Of a stretch of 64,000 bases of DNA, positions 1 through 8,246 are shown piece after piece. The translations under genes were made by a program, and so were the position numbers. The number at the start of each line of letters is the position of its first letter. Position 1 is the stretch's first letter. Source of the stretch: Streptomyces flavofungini (GTDB taxonomy: Bacteria; Actinomycetota; Actinomycetes; Streptomycetales; Streptomycetaceae); the NCBI RefSeq assembly GCF_014650815.1, contig NZ_BMVR01000008.1, positions 248,001 to 312,000 of the forward strand. The letters are read 5' to 3'. A model generated the notes under the pieces. The model was not told the origin of the DNA and made no database searches. It worked only from the letters and a program-made list of their open reading frames with translations.

Positions 1-638
1 TCGGTGAGGTGCATGGTGCCCGTCGCGGCGTACACGAAGCTGACGCCCAGGAGGGTCACGGCGGTCGCGGTCACCGAGGACAGGAAGAACTTCAGGGCCG
101 CCTCGGAGGACCGCTTGTCGCCACGCTTGAGGCCGACGAGCGCGAAGGCGGGCAGCGACGCCACCTCCAGGGCGACGACGAGGGTCGCGAGGTCGCGGGA
201 GGCGGGCAGCAGGGCGGCGCCGGCGGCCGAGGAGAGCAGCAGGAACCAGTACTCCCCTTCGGGGAGTTCCTTGTCGGCGTTCCGCGCGTCCTTGAGGGCG
301 GTCAGCGACAGGAGGGCGGTGAGCAGCGCGCCGCCGATGACGAGGAGTTGGATGACGAGGGTGAACTCGTCGACCGTGTAGCTGCAGGCGGTGGCCCGGG
401 GGCCGCTGAGGCAGAACGTCGAGCGGCCGGCGCCGGAGCCGGTCAGCGGCAGCAGGAACAGGCCCGCCGCGACCAGGCCCGTGAGGGAGATCCAGCCGAG
501 CAGGTGCTTGTTGCGCTCGCTCAGGAACAGGTCGGCGACGAGGACCACGAGGCCGACGACCGCCACGATCGTGGGCGGTGCGACGGCCACCCAGTCGACG
601 GACTGGATGAGGCTCGCGGTGGATTCGGCGGCGATCAC
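1..638 (-). CDS. nuoN2: NuoN2, antiporter-like subunit of second complex I (partial)
   Basis: Membrane subunit N of a complex I-like enzyme, one of the three Mrp-antiporter-like proton channels. Only the first 212 or so residues are present; the gene leaves the window at base 1. It starts at GTG (638), four bases overlapping the nuoM2 stop (GTGA), with AGGAGG just upstream. The translation begins VIAAESTASLIQSVDW and contains hydrophobic helices, a loop EGEYWFLLLSSAAGAALLPA, and EVASLPAFALVGLKR, which holds the conserved glutamate and lysine region of NuoN-type subunits. It is the last gene of the reduced nuo2 operon visible here. Confidence 0.93.
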   Translation of the reverse strand, partial: MIAAESTASLIQSVDWVAVAPPTIVAVVGLVVLVADLFLSERNKHLLGWISLTGLVAAGLFLLPLTGSGAGRSTFCLSGPRATACSYTVDEFTLVIQLLVIGGALLTALLSLTALKDARNADKELPEGEYWFLLLSSAAGAALLPASRDLATLVVALEVASLPAFALVGLKRGDKRSSEAALKFFLSSVTATAVTLLGVSFVYAATGTMHLT

Positions 639-2215
639 GACTTGCCTCCTGCGAGGAGCTGCTGGACGGCCGGGTCGGTGAGGCCGAGGAGGGCCGCGGG
701 CCAGAGGCCGGCGAGGACGGTGAGGGCGACGAGCGGGGTCCAGGCGGCGAATTCGTAGCCCTGGACGTCGGCGAGCCGCGGTGCCTCCTGGACCGTCGCC
801 GTCGGGCCCATGCAGACACGGCGTACGACGATGAGCATGTACGCGGCCGTGAGCAGGGTGCCGAACGCGGCGATCGCCATGAACGTGAGGAACGCCGGGC
901 GGCTGAGGTCGTCGGCGGGTTTGAACGCGCCGAACAGGGCGAGCATCTCGCCCCAGAACCCGGCGAGTCCGGGCAGCCCGAGCGAGGCGACGGCGCCGAA
1001 GGCGAGCAGGCCGCCGAGGCGCGGCGCCTTGCCGTACAGGGCGGCGCCGGACTCCTTGGCCAGGGTGTCGAGGTCGCTCGTGCCGGTGCGGTCCTTGAGC
1101 GCGCCGACCAGGAAGAACAGCAGGCCGGTGATGAGGCCGTGGGCGATGTTGGCGAACAGCGCTCCGTTCACGCCGGTCGGCGTCATGGTCGAGATGCCGA
1201 GGAGCACGAAGCCCATGTGGCCGACGGAGGAGTACGCGATGAGGCGCTTGAGGTCGCCCTTCGCGCCGGGCCGCGCCAGGGCCAGGCAGGCCAGCGATCC
1301 GTAGATGATCCCGACGACGGCGAGCGCGGCGAGGTAGGGCGCGAACGTCTCCATCCCGTCGGGCGCGATCGGCAGCAGGATCCGGACGAACCCGTACGTA
1401 CCCATCTTCAGCAGGACGCCGGCGAGCAGGACCGAGCCGACGGTGGGCGCGGCGGTGTGGGCGTCGGGGAGCCAGCTGTGCAGCGGCCACATCGGCGTCT
1501 TGACCGCGAGCCCGATCCCGATCGCCAGAACGGCGATGACCTGCACGGATGTGCTCAGCTCACGGTCGTTGTCAGTGGCGAGTGCCACCATGTCGAAGGT
1601 GCCCGCCCTCAGCCCGATGAGGAGCAGGCCGAGCAGCATGACGACGGAGCCGAGCAGCGTGTAGAGGATGAACTTCCAGGCGGCCTGCGTTCGTTGGGCG
1701 CCGCCCCAGCGGGCGATGAGGAAGTACATCGGGATGAGGACCATCTCGAAGGCGAGGAAGAACAGCAGCAGATCGAGGACGGCGAAGGTCGCGAGGGTGC
1801 CGGACTCCAGGACGAGGATCAGCGCCACAAATGCCTTGGGGGACGGCCCGGTCGGCATTTTGAAGTAGCTGTACAGCGCGCAGAGGAAGGTCAGCAGCGC
1901 GGTCAGGACCAGAAGGGGGAGGGAGATGCCGTCGATGCCGAGATGGATGCGCACGTCGAGCGCGGGGATCCAGCTGATGTCCGTCGTCGCCTGCATCTTC
2001 GATGGGTGGTCGTGGTCGAAGCCGAGCGCGAGGACGATCGCGGCGAGCAGGATCACGCCGGTCACGGTCACACCGTGGCGCAGCACGGCCTGGTCCGGGG
2101 ACTTCCCCTTGAGCCCGGGCGGGGCCGGGAGGAGAGCGGCCACGGCGCCGACGAGCGGGCCGACGACGATCAACGCGAGAAGGAACTGCATCACTGACTC
2201 ACTGATACCGATCAC
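635..2215 (-). CDS. nuoM2: NuoM2, proton-pumping subunit of second complex I
   Basis: Antiporter-like membrane subunit M, 526 residues, near the family norm of about 500-525. The motif FFLAFEMVLIPMYFL carries the channel glutamate, and PMWPLHSWLPDAHTAAPT is the broken-helix signature shared by L, M and N. I chose GTG at 2215, which follows GGAG in the end of nuoL2 and lies 6 bases after its stop; an internal ATG at 2191 (MQFLLALIVVG) is the alternative. The stop overlaps the nuoN2 start. The family identity is certain; only the start is open. Confidence 0.96.
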   Translation of the reverse strand: MIGISESVMQFLLALIVVGPLVGAVAALLPAPPGLKGKSPDQAVLRHGVTVTGVILLAAIVLALGFDHDHPSKMQATTDISWIPALDVRIHLGIDGISLPLLVLTALLTFLCALYSYFKMPTGPSPKAFVALILVLESGTLATFAVLDLLLFFLAFEMVLIPMYFLIARWGGAQRTQAAWKFILYTLLGSVVMLLGLLLIGLRAGTFDMVALATDNDRELSTSVQVIAVLAIGIGLAVKTPMWPLHSWLPDAHTAAPTVGSVLLAGVLLKMGTYGFVRILLPIAPDGMETFAPYLAALAVVGIIYGSLACLALARPGAKGDLKRLIAYSSVGHMGFVLLGISTMTPTGVNGALFANIAHGLITGLLFFLVGALKDRTGTSDLDTLAKESGAALYGKAPRLGGLLAFGAVASLGLPGLAGFWGEMLALFGAFKPADDLSRPAFLTFMAIAAFGTLLTAAYMLIVVRRVCMGPTATVQEAPRLADVQGYEFAAWTPLVALTVLAGLWPAALLGLTDPAVQQLLAGGKS

Positions 2216-2221
2216 TGCTGC

Positions 2222-4216
2222 TCACGCTCCGGCGGTGGCGACGAGGACGGCGGCGACCGCCAGGACGACGGTGCCCGCGAGCAGCGCGCTCAGATAGGTC
2301 TGCACGTTGCCGGTCTGCGCGCGGCGGACGGCCGCGCCGAGCCAGCGGGGTGCGGTGCCGGCGGCGCGGACGTACGTGTCGACGACCTCGCGGTCGAGGA
2401 AGCGGACGAGGCCGGCGGCGGCCTGGACGGGGCGGACGAACAGGGCCGCGTAGAGGGCGTCGAGGTGGAAGCCGACGGCGGCGTGGCGGTGCAGCGGGCC
2501 GAGCAGGAGGCGGCCCGGGTCCGCCGGGTCGGGGGCGCTCGCGACGTCGCCGTACGCCGGGGCGTGGGTGGCGATGGCCTCGGCCTCGACCTGGCTCGCG
2601 TCGGCGTCCGGGTGCGCGGCGACCGCGCCGATCGGGACGCGGGCGGCGAGGGCCGTGGTGTGTCGCCAGGCGCCGTACGTGACCAGGGCGCCGACGAGGG
2701 CGACGCCCGTGCCGAGGACGGAGGTGGTGAGGGTCGGGGCCAGTTTGTGGCCGTCGAACCAGTCCGGGAGGGTGCCGACGGTCACGCCGAAGGCGAGCGA
2801 GGGGACAGCGAGGACCCACAGGACGGAGGTCATGGCGACGGGCTGCCTGCCGTGGTCCGGGGCCTCGGCTCCCCTGCCGTGGAAGGCGAGCAGCCACAGG
2901 CGGGTCGCGTACGCGGCGGTCAGCAGGGCGGCGGCCAGGCCCGCGACGAGAACGATCCAGCCCGCCGCGGCGGGGGCGGTCCCGGTGTGGCCGGTGGCCG
3001 TGTGCTCGGCGGCGCCGAGGACGGCCTCCTTGGAGAAGAAGCCGCTGAACGGCGGGATCGCGGCGAGCGCGAAGAGCGCCACGGTCATCGTCCAGTAGGC
3101 GTCGGGGACACGGTCGCGCAGGTCCTTCATGCGGGACATCGCGGCCAGCGAGTTGGTGCCCGCGGCGTGGATGATCACGCCCGCGGCGAGGAACAGGAGC
3201 GCCTTGAAAGCGCCGTGCGACAGGAGGTGGAAGACGGCGGCGCCGCGGTCGCCGACGGCGAGGGCGCCGGTCATGTAGCCGAGCTGGCCGATCGTCGAGT
3301 ACGCGAGGACGCGCTTGATGTCGTCCTGCGCGAGCGCGGCGAGGGCCGAGCCGGCCATCGTGACGGCGGCCATGACGGCGAGGACGACCAGCGCCGCCGC
3401 GGAGGCGGCGAACACCGGGAGGAGCCGGGCGACGAAGTAGACACCGGCGGCGACCATCGTCGCGGCGTGGATGAGCGCGGAGACGGGCGTGGGGCCCGCC
3501 ATCGCGTCGGGCAGCCAGGTGTGCAGCGGGAACTGCGCGGACTTGCCCGCGACGCCCGCGAGGAGCAGCAGGGCGATGAGGGTGGGGTGGTCGAGGCCGC
3601 CGTTCGCGACGGCGGCAAGGATCTTCGTGATCCGGAACGAGTCCGCGTCCACGGCGAGGGCGAACAGGCCGATCAGGAAGGGGACGTCGCCGAGCTTGGT
3701 GACCAGGAAGGCCTTGAGGGACGCGGCGCGGGCCTCGGGCGTCTCCCAGTAGTGGCCGACGAGGAAGTACGAGCAGATGCCCATGATCTCCCAGCCGACC
3801 AGGAGCACCATCAGGTCGCCGGAGTAGACGACGAGCAGCATCGCGGCGGTGAACAGGGAGACGAGGGCGGCGTACGAGGGGTAGCGCGGGTCGTCGCGCA
3901 GGTAGGCCGTCGAGTAGATCTGCACGCAGGAGGCGACGACGCCGACGAGGACGGCGACGAGGGCCGCGAAGCCGTCGATGTGCAGGGCGAGGTCGATGGG
4001 GACCGAGCCGGTGGGGGTGAGCTGGGTGGCCGCGTCCACGGCCTTGTCGCCGCCCTGGCGCGCGGCCACGACGGCGGCGAGCCCGAGCGAGGTCAGGGCG
4101 GGCAGCACCGCGAGGGGCCGGACCAGGCCGGGCACGGTGCGGCCGAGCAGCAGACCGGCGACGGCGCCGAGGAACGGCAGGAGGGGGACGAGGACGGCGA
4201 GGGTGGTCGTGGTCAC
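2222..4216 (-). CDS. nuoL2: NuoL2, proton-pumping subunit of second complex I
   Basis: The large antiporter-like subunit L, 664 residues, with the long C-terminal lateral helix region expected of NuoL. Visible signatures are GWEIMGICSYFLVGHYW (channel glutamate), TWLPDAMAGPTPVSALIH, and the lysine-containing segment IKRVLAYSTIGQLGYM. Start GTG at 4216 overlaps the nuoK2 stop as GTGA. The C-terminal third is divergent and alanine-rich but ends in a normal terminal helix. Together with M2 and N2 it gives this cluster a full proton-translocation arm. Confidence 0.96.
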   Translation of the reverse strand: MTTTTLAVLVPLLPFLGAVAGLLLGRTVPGLVRPLAVLPALTSLGLAAVVAARQGGDKAVDAATQLTPTGSVPIDLALHIDGFAALVAVLVGVVASCVQIYSTAYLRDDPRYPSYAALVSLFTAAMLLVVYSGDLMVLLVGWEIMGICSYFLVGHYWETPEARAASLKAFLVTKLGDVPFLIGLFALAVDADSFRITKILAAVANGGLDHPTLIALLLLAGVAGKSAQFPLHTWLPDAMAGPTPVSALIHAATMVAAGVYFVARLLPVFAASAAALVVLAVMAAVTMAGSALAALAQDDIKRVLAYSTIGQLGYMTGALAVGDRGAAVFHLLSHGAFKALLFLAAGVIIHAAGTNSLAAMSRMKDLRDRVPDAYWTMTVALFALAAIPPFSGFFSKEAVLGAAEHTATGHTGTAPAAAGWIVLVAGLAAALLTAAYATRLWLLAFHGRGAEAPDHGRQPVAMTSVLWVLAVPSLAFGVTVGTLPDWFDGHKLAPTLTTSVLGTGVALVGALVTYGAWRHTTALAARVPIGAVAAHPDADASQVEAEAIATHAPAYGDVASAPDPADPGRLLLGPLHRHAAVGFHLDALYAALFVRPVQAAAGLVRFLDREVVDTYVRAAGTAPRWLGAAVRRAQTGNVQTYLSALLAGTVVLAVAAVLVATAGA

Positions 4217-4650
4217 GCGGTGGCCTCAGCCTTCTGCGACGCCTTGGCCGGAGCGGACACGCCGGGCTCGTCGGCCTCGTCGGGTTCCTCGGCGGCGGCG
4301 CCTTCGGAGTCGCCGTCGTCATCGCCGTCGCCGCCGTCGTCGGGCAGTTCGGCGGTGTCGCGGAGGTCGTCGACGGCGGAGGTGCCGCGGTTGCGGTAGA
4401 CGGCGAGGACGATCGCGAGGCCGATGCCGATCTCGGCGGCGGCGATGGCGATGGTGAACAGGGTCAGGGCCTGGCCGGAGTGCAGGGCGTCGCGCAGCCA
4501 GACGTCGAAGGCGACCAGGTTGAGGTTGACGGCGTTGAGCATCAGCTCGACGGACATCAGGACGAGGATCGCGTTGCGGCGGGCGAGGACGCCGTACAGG
4601 CCGACGCAGAAGAGGAGGACGGCGAGGACGGCGGGATAGGCGAGGTGCAT
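4213..4650 (-). CDS. nuoK2: NuoK2 with an acidic C-terminal extension
   Basis: Small membrane subunit K. The first 100 or so residues are standard, with both buried glutamates: VLMSVELMLNAVNLN and IAIAAAEIGIGLAIV. The protein is 145 residues, against 99 for NuoK1 in this window; the extra 45 form a hydrophilic, Asp/Glu-rich tail (for example DDGGDGDDDGDSEGAAAEEP) ending in a short Lys/Ala stretch. The tail should emerge from the membrane domain. ATG at 4650 overlaps the nuoJ2 stop. The core call is firm; the tail has no recognised function. Confidence 0.95.
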   Translation of the reverse strand: MHLAYPAVLAVLLFCVGLYGVLARRNAILVLMSVELMLNAVNLNLVAFDVWLRDALHSGQALTLFTIAIAAAEIGIGLAIVLAVYRNRGTSAVDDLRDTAELPDDGGDGDDDGDSEGAAAEEPDEADEPGVSAPAKASQKAEATA

Positions 4651-5402
4651 CAGCGGGTCCTCTCCGTCTGGTCCGCCTGGTCCGACTGGCTCGTCTGGCC
4701 CGACTGGCTCGTCTGGCCCGACTGGCTCGTCTGGCCCGACTGGCTCGTCTGGCCCGACTGGCTCGTCTGGGCCGACTGGGCCTTCGGGTCCGACTGGGCC
4801 CTGGGGGCCTTCGGGGTCGGGCGGCCGTTCCGGTTCTGGCGGCCGTTGCCGCCGGGCTCGTCCTTGGACTTGCGGGAGAGGACGATCGCGCCGACAAGGG
4901 CGGCGAGGAGCAGGACCGAGAGGGCCTCGAAGGGCAGGACCCAGTGCCGGAAGAGGACCGAGCCGGTGACGTCGGTGGTGCCCTGCGGCTTGTCGAGCTT
5001 GATCCACTGGGTGCGGAAGGCGTCCACGACGACCCAGACCAGGGCGGCGGCAGCGGCGAGGGCCACGGCGAGGGCGGCGGGCCGGTTGCCCGAGTCGGCG
5101 TCCGGGGAGCGGCCGATGGGCGCCCGGGTGAGCATCAGGCCGAAGAGGAGGAGGACGACGACGGAGCCGACGTAGATGAGGACCTGGACCCAGGCGATGA
5201 ACTCGGCGGTCAGGAGCAGGTACTCGACGGCGAGGCCGCCGAGCGCGACGACCAGCCAGAGCGCGGCGTGCACGAGCTGGCGGGTGGTGACGGTGATGAT
5301 CGCGGCGCCCAGGGTGACGAGGCCGACGAGCACGAAGGCGATCTCGACGCCGGTCGGGGAGAGGAAGCCCTGGGGGGCGTCGGCGGCGACGTGGAGGTTC
5401 AC
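4650..5402 (-). CDS. nuoJ2: NuoJ2 with a repeat-built C-terminal tail
   Basis: Membrane subunit J, 250 residues, starting at GTG (5402; VNLHVAADAPQG). It has five hydrophobic helices with the conserved LIYVGSVVVLLLFGLML segment. After residue 190 or so the protein becomes hydrophilic and ends in repeated Gln/Ser/Thr/Gly hexapeptides (SGQTSQ type) encoded by an 18-bp DNA tandem repeat, then DQADQTERTR. A tail of this sort is not part of the NuoJ fold and probably tolerates copy-number change. Stop and nuoK2 start overlap as ATGA. Confidence 0.95.
   Translation of the reverse strand: MNLHVAADAPQGFLSPTGVEIAFVLVGLVTLGAAIITVTTRQLVHAALWLVVALGGLAVEYLLLTAEFIAWVQVLIYVGSVVVLLLFGLMLTRAPIGRSPDADSGNRPAALAVALAAAAALVWVVVDAFRTQWIKLDKPQGTTDVTGSVLFRHWVLPFEALSVLLLAALVGAIVLSRKSKDEPGGNGRQNRNGRPTPKAPRAQSDPKAQSAQTSQSGQTSQSGQTSQSGQTSQSGQTSQSDQADQTERTR
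4681..4770 (-). repeat. 18-bp tandem repeat, five units, inside nuoJ2
   Basis: Five contiguous 18-base units of the form CCCGACTGGCTCGTCTGG (plus strand); four are identical and the first differs by one base. A decayed sixth unit follows at 4771-4788. The unit length is a multiple of three, so expansion or contraction keeps the frame; each unit encodes six residues of the polar tail. Confidence 0.95.
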
Positions 5403-5974
5403 TCGTCCCCCTCCGGCTTGGGCGCGGGCGCGGTGTCCGGCTCGGGTTCCTGCTCGGCGGCCAGTTTGTCGGCGGCCTTGCGGGCGGCGGCGAGTTCCTT
5501 GGGCTCCTCGGCGCCGGGGTCCAGGGCGGGCGGGGCGGGGACGGTCCACATCCAGTCGCGGAGCTTGTCGCGCTCGTGGGTGAGTTCGTGGATGTCGGTC
5601 TCGGCGTACTCGAACTCCGGGGACCAGAACAGCGCGTCGAAGGGGCACACCTCGATGCAGATGCCGCAGTACATGCACAGCGAGAAGTCGATCGCGAAGC
5701 GGTCGAGGACGTTGCGGCTGCGCTCGCGGCCGCCGGGGGCCGCCGCCGGGACCGTCTCCTTGTGGGAGTCGATGTAGATGCACCAGTCCGGGCACTCGCG
5801 GGCGCACAGCATGCAGACCGTGCAGTTCTCCTCGAAGAGGCCGATGACGCCGCGGGTGCGGGGCGGCAGTTCGGGCTGCACTTCGGGGTACTGCTCGGTG
5901 ACGGTCTTCTTCGTCATCGTACGGAGGGTGACGGCGAGGCCCTTTGCTAGGCCTGACCCTGGGACCGGGGGCAT
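5399..5974 (-). CDS. nuoI2: NuoI2, 8Fe-8S ferredoxin subunit of second complex I
   Basis: Peripheral-arm subunit of 191 residues carrying two [4Fe-4S] clusters (N6a, N6b). Both motifs are intact: CTVCMLCARECP and CMYCGICIEVCP. Start ATG at 5974 shares one base with the nuoH2 stop (TGATG). The C-terminus has a hydrophilic stretch rich in Glu, Ala and Pro. In a complex without NuoE, F and G this subunit and NuoB2 would be the only cluster carriers, making NuoI2 the most likely entry point for electrons from a soluble ferredoxin. That role is inferred. Confidence 0.95.
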   Translation of the reverse strand: MPPVPGSGLAKGLAVTLRTMTKKTVTEQYPEVQPELPPRTRGVIGLFEENCTVCMLCARECPDWCIYIDSHKETVPAAAPGGRERSRNVLDRFAIDFSLCMYCGICIEVCPFDALFWSPEFEYAETDIHELTHERDKLRDWMWTVPAPPALDPGAEEPKELAAARKAADKLAAEQEPEPDTAPAPKPEGDE

Positions 5975-6942
5975 CAGTTGATCGCCACCTTCACGATTCC
6001 GGTGAGCGCGATCTGCGCGAGGGCGAGCGGGACGAGGAGGACCCAGGAGAGCTTCTGGAGCTGGTCCTCGCGGAGCCGGGGGTAGGTGACGCGCAGCCAG
6101 ATCACGATGAACGCGAGGACGGCGGTCTTCAGGAGCGTCCACACCCAGCCGAGCCCGTCGGCGCCCCACGGGCCGTGCCAGCCGCCCAGGAACAGGACGG
6201 TGGTCAGGCCGCACAGGACGACGATCCCGGCGTACTCGGCGAGCAGGAAGAGGGCGAAGCGCAGGCCCGTGTACTCGGTGTACGCGCCGAAGATGATCTC
6301 GGAGTCGGCGACCGGCATGTCGAAGGGCGGGCGCTGGAGTTCGGCGAGCCCGGCGACGAAGAAGACGATCGCGCCGACGATCTGCCAGGGCAGCCACCAC
6401 CACTCGAAGGCGGCCACAATGCCGGGCAGCGAGACCGTGCCCGCGGCCATCGCCACGGACGCGGCGGCGAGCAGCATCGGCAGCTCATACGCGAGGAGCT
6501 GGGCCGCGGTGCGCAGACCGCCGAGGAGGGAGAACTTGTTGGCCGAGGCCCAGCCCGCCATCAGGGAGCCGAGGACGCCGACGCCCATGACGGCGAGCAC
6601 GAAGAAGATGCCCGCGTCGATGACCTCGCCGACGGCGCCCTCGCCGGGGCCGATCGGGATGGCGAGCAGCACGAGCAGGTACGGGAGGAGGGCCACGGCC
6701 GGGGCGAGCTGGAAGACGCGGCGGTCGGCGTCGGCCGGGACGATGTCTTCCTTCTGGGCGAACTTGACGCCGTCGGCGACGAGTTGGGCCCAGCCGTGGA
6801 AGCCGCCCGCGTACATGGGGCCGAGGCGGCCCTGCATGTGGGCCATCACCTTGTGTTCGGTCTGGCCGATGACCAGGGGCAGCGTGAGGAAGACGACGAA
6901 GACGACGAGGAGTCGCAGGGCGACGTCGAGGGCGTCGTTCAC
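5974..6942 (-). CDS. nuoH2: NuoH2, quinone-chamber membrane subunit
   Basis: Membrane subunit H, 322 residues, linking the peripheral arm to the membrane arm and lining the quinone tunnel. The NuoH signature AELQRPPFDMPVADSE and the following AYTEYTG are present, as is GWAQLVADGVKFAQKED in the first cytoplasmic loop. Start GTG at 6942 overlaps the nuoC2 stop (GTGA). It is shorter than NuoH1 (464 residues), which has a long C-terminal tail. Genes D, E, F and G, which would normally sit between C and H, are absent at this junction. Confidence 0.95.
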   Translation of the reverse strand: MNDALDVALRLLVVFVVFLTLPLVIGQTEHKVMAHMQGRLGPMYAGGFHGWAQLVADGVKFAQKEDIVPADADRRVFQLAPAVALLPYLLVLLAIPIGPGEGAVGEVIDAGIFFVLAVMGVGVLGSLMAGWASANKFSLLGGLRTAAQLLAYELPMLLAAASVAMAAGTVSLPGIVAAFEWWWLPWQIVGAIVFFVAGLAELQRPPFDMPVADSEIIFGAYTEYTGLRFALFLLAEYAGIVVLCGLTTVLFLGGWHGPWGADGLGWVWTLLKTAVLAFIVIWLRVTYPRLREDQLQKLSWVLLVPLALAQIALTGIVKVAIN

Positions 6943-8246
6943 TGCGGGCCTCCTGGGCGGTTCTCGGGGTCGTCGGGGGCGGGGGCCGGTTCGGTTTTCG
7001 GTGCCTCCGGAGCATCGGGCTCGGCCGGGGCGACGGGGGCCTCTGCGGTTGGCGGGGCCTCTGCGGCCGGAGCCTCTGCGGCCTCAGAAGCCTCTGCGGC
7101 GGCTTCCGGAGCCTGTGCGGCGGCTTCCGGAGCCTGTGCGGCGGCTTCCGGAGCCTGTGCGGCCGGAGCCTCCGCGGCCTCAGAAGCCTCCGATGCTTCG
7201 GGAGTCTTCGGCGCTTCCGGAGCCTCCGGTTTCGCGGCCTGCGCGGCTTCCGGAGTGATCTCGTCGAAGGCTGGGCGCGCGTTGTGCCAGGGAGCCTCGT
7301 CCTTCGCCCTCGGGGGCGCCACGGGTTCCGTTGCCGGAGCCGCCCGACCAGCGGGGGTCGTCGAGTCGACCGGAGCGGCCGGGGCGGTCGAGTCGACCGG
7401 GGCCGCCGGACCAGCCGGAGCAACCGGGGCGGCCGGACCAGCCGGACCACCCGGAGCCGCCGGAGCCGCCGGACCACCCGAAGGCACCGGAGCCGCCGGC
7501 TCCCCCGCCGCACCCTCCGCCTGCTGCGAAGCCGACCCCTGCGAAACGCTCCGCGCACGCCGTGCCGGAGGGGCTGCCTCCGTCTGGCTGGCGGACCCCT
7601 CGCCCGTCGTCCGCGTACGCCGTGCCGGGCGCTCCCCCGCGCCCCGCCCCGCCCCGCGCGCGGGCCGTGCGGGAGCGGCCGGAAGCTGTCCCTTCAGCGG
7701 GCCCCACTCGTTGGGGTCGGGCACGCCGGGCGGCAGCATCTGGCGTCGCTTCGGGCCGCCGTGCTCGGACTCCCCGGGCTCCTTGGCACCCGGCCAGGCC
7801 TTCGCGACGCGCGCCGCGAGGACGAAGTCCTTGCGCAGCGGGTGGCCCTCGAAGGTCTCGGGCAGCAGCAGCGGTACGAGGTGGGGGTGGCCGTCGAAGC
7901 CGACGCCGAACATCTCGTGGGTCTCGCGCTCGTGCCAGGCCGCGCCCGCGTAGACGTCGACGGCGGTCGGCAGGGTGGGCGCCTCGTGCGGCACGGTCGT
8001 GCGGACGAGCAGGCGGCGCACCGGGGACAGGGCGACGACGTGTGCGGACACGCGGAAGCCGGTGCCCGGTTCGTCGACGGCGCTGAGCCAGTCGAAGTAG
8101 GTGCAGCCGAGCTCGTCGCGGGCGGTGCGCAGGGCGTCGGTCCAGGAGGCCACGGGCACGTCCACCGTCAGGACCTCGTACGACTCCTCGGCGGTGGCCT
8201 CAGCGCCGAACAGCTCCTCGACGGGAGCGGGCAGCCAGCCGGTCAT
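6939..8246 (-). CDS. nuoC2: NuoC2 (30-kDa subunit) with a long Ala/Pro/Glu-rich tail
   Basis: The first 200 or so residues are a complex I 30-kDa subunit: WHERETHEMFGVGFDGHPHL and EGHPLRKDF match the family signature. The protein then continues for about 230 residues of low-complexity sequence, first Arg/Pro/Ala-rich, then Ala/Pro/Gly, then Glu/Ala/Pro (for example AAAQAPEAAAQAPEA), with no stop before 6939. Normal NuoC is about 200-240 residues (NuoC1 here is 243). ATG at 8246 overlaps the nuoB2 stop. The tail has no NuoD sequence, so this is not a NuoCD fusion. It may be an unstructured linker or anchor. Confidence 0.9.
   Translation of the reverse strand: MTGWLPAPVEELFGAEATAEESYEVLTVDVPVASWTDALRTARDELGCTYFDWLSAVDEPGTGFRVSAHVVALSPVRRLLVRTTVPHEAPTLPTAVDVYAGAAWHERETHEMFGVGFDGHPHLVPLLLPETFEGHPLRKDFVLAARVAKAWPGAKEPGESEHGGPKRRQMLPPGVPDPNEWGPLKGQLPAAPARPARGAGRGAGERPARRTRTTGEGSASQTEAAPPARRARSVSQGSASQQAEGAAGEPAAPVPSGGPAAPAAPGGPAGPAAPVAPAGPAAPVDSTAPAAPVDSTTPAGRAAPATEPVAPPRAKDEAPWHNARPAFDEITPEAAQAAKPEAPEAPKTPEASEASEAAEAPAAQAPEAAAQAPEAAAQAPEAAAEASEAAEAPAAEAPPTAEAPVAPAEPDAPEAPKTEPAPAPDDPENRPGGPQ
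7098..7160 (-). repeat. 21-bp tandem repeat, three identical units, inside the nuoC2 tail
   Basis: Three contiguous copies of a 21-base unit (GGCGGCTTCCGGAGCCTGTG plus C on the plus strand). It is in frame and encodes an Ala/Gln/Pro/Glu heptapeptide. A second, longer imperfect repeat around the VDST segments lies near 7365-7430. Confidence 0.9.

Noticed and set aside
4681..4770. Evenly spaced 18-bp repeats resembling a small CRISPR array
   Set aside because: There are no spacers between the units, the frame is open and in register with nuoJ2, and no cas genes exist in the window.
6939..8246. A NuoCD fusion or a hidden nuoD2
   Set aside because: The tail of NuoC2 has none of the NuoD blocks (PQHPSTHG, GYLHTGIEK) and consists of Ala, Pro and Glu repeats.
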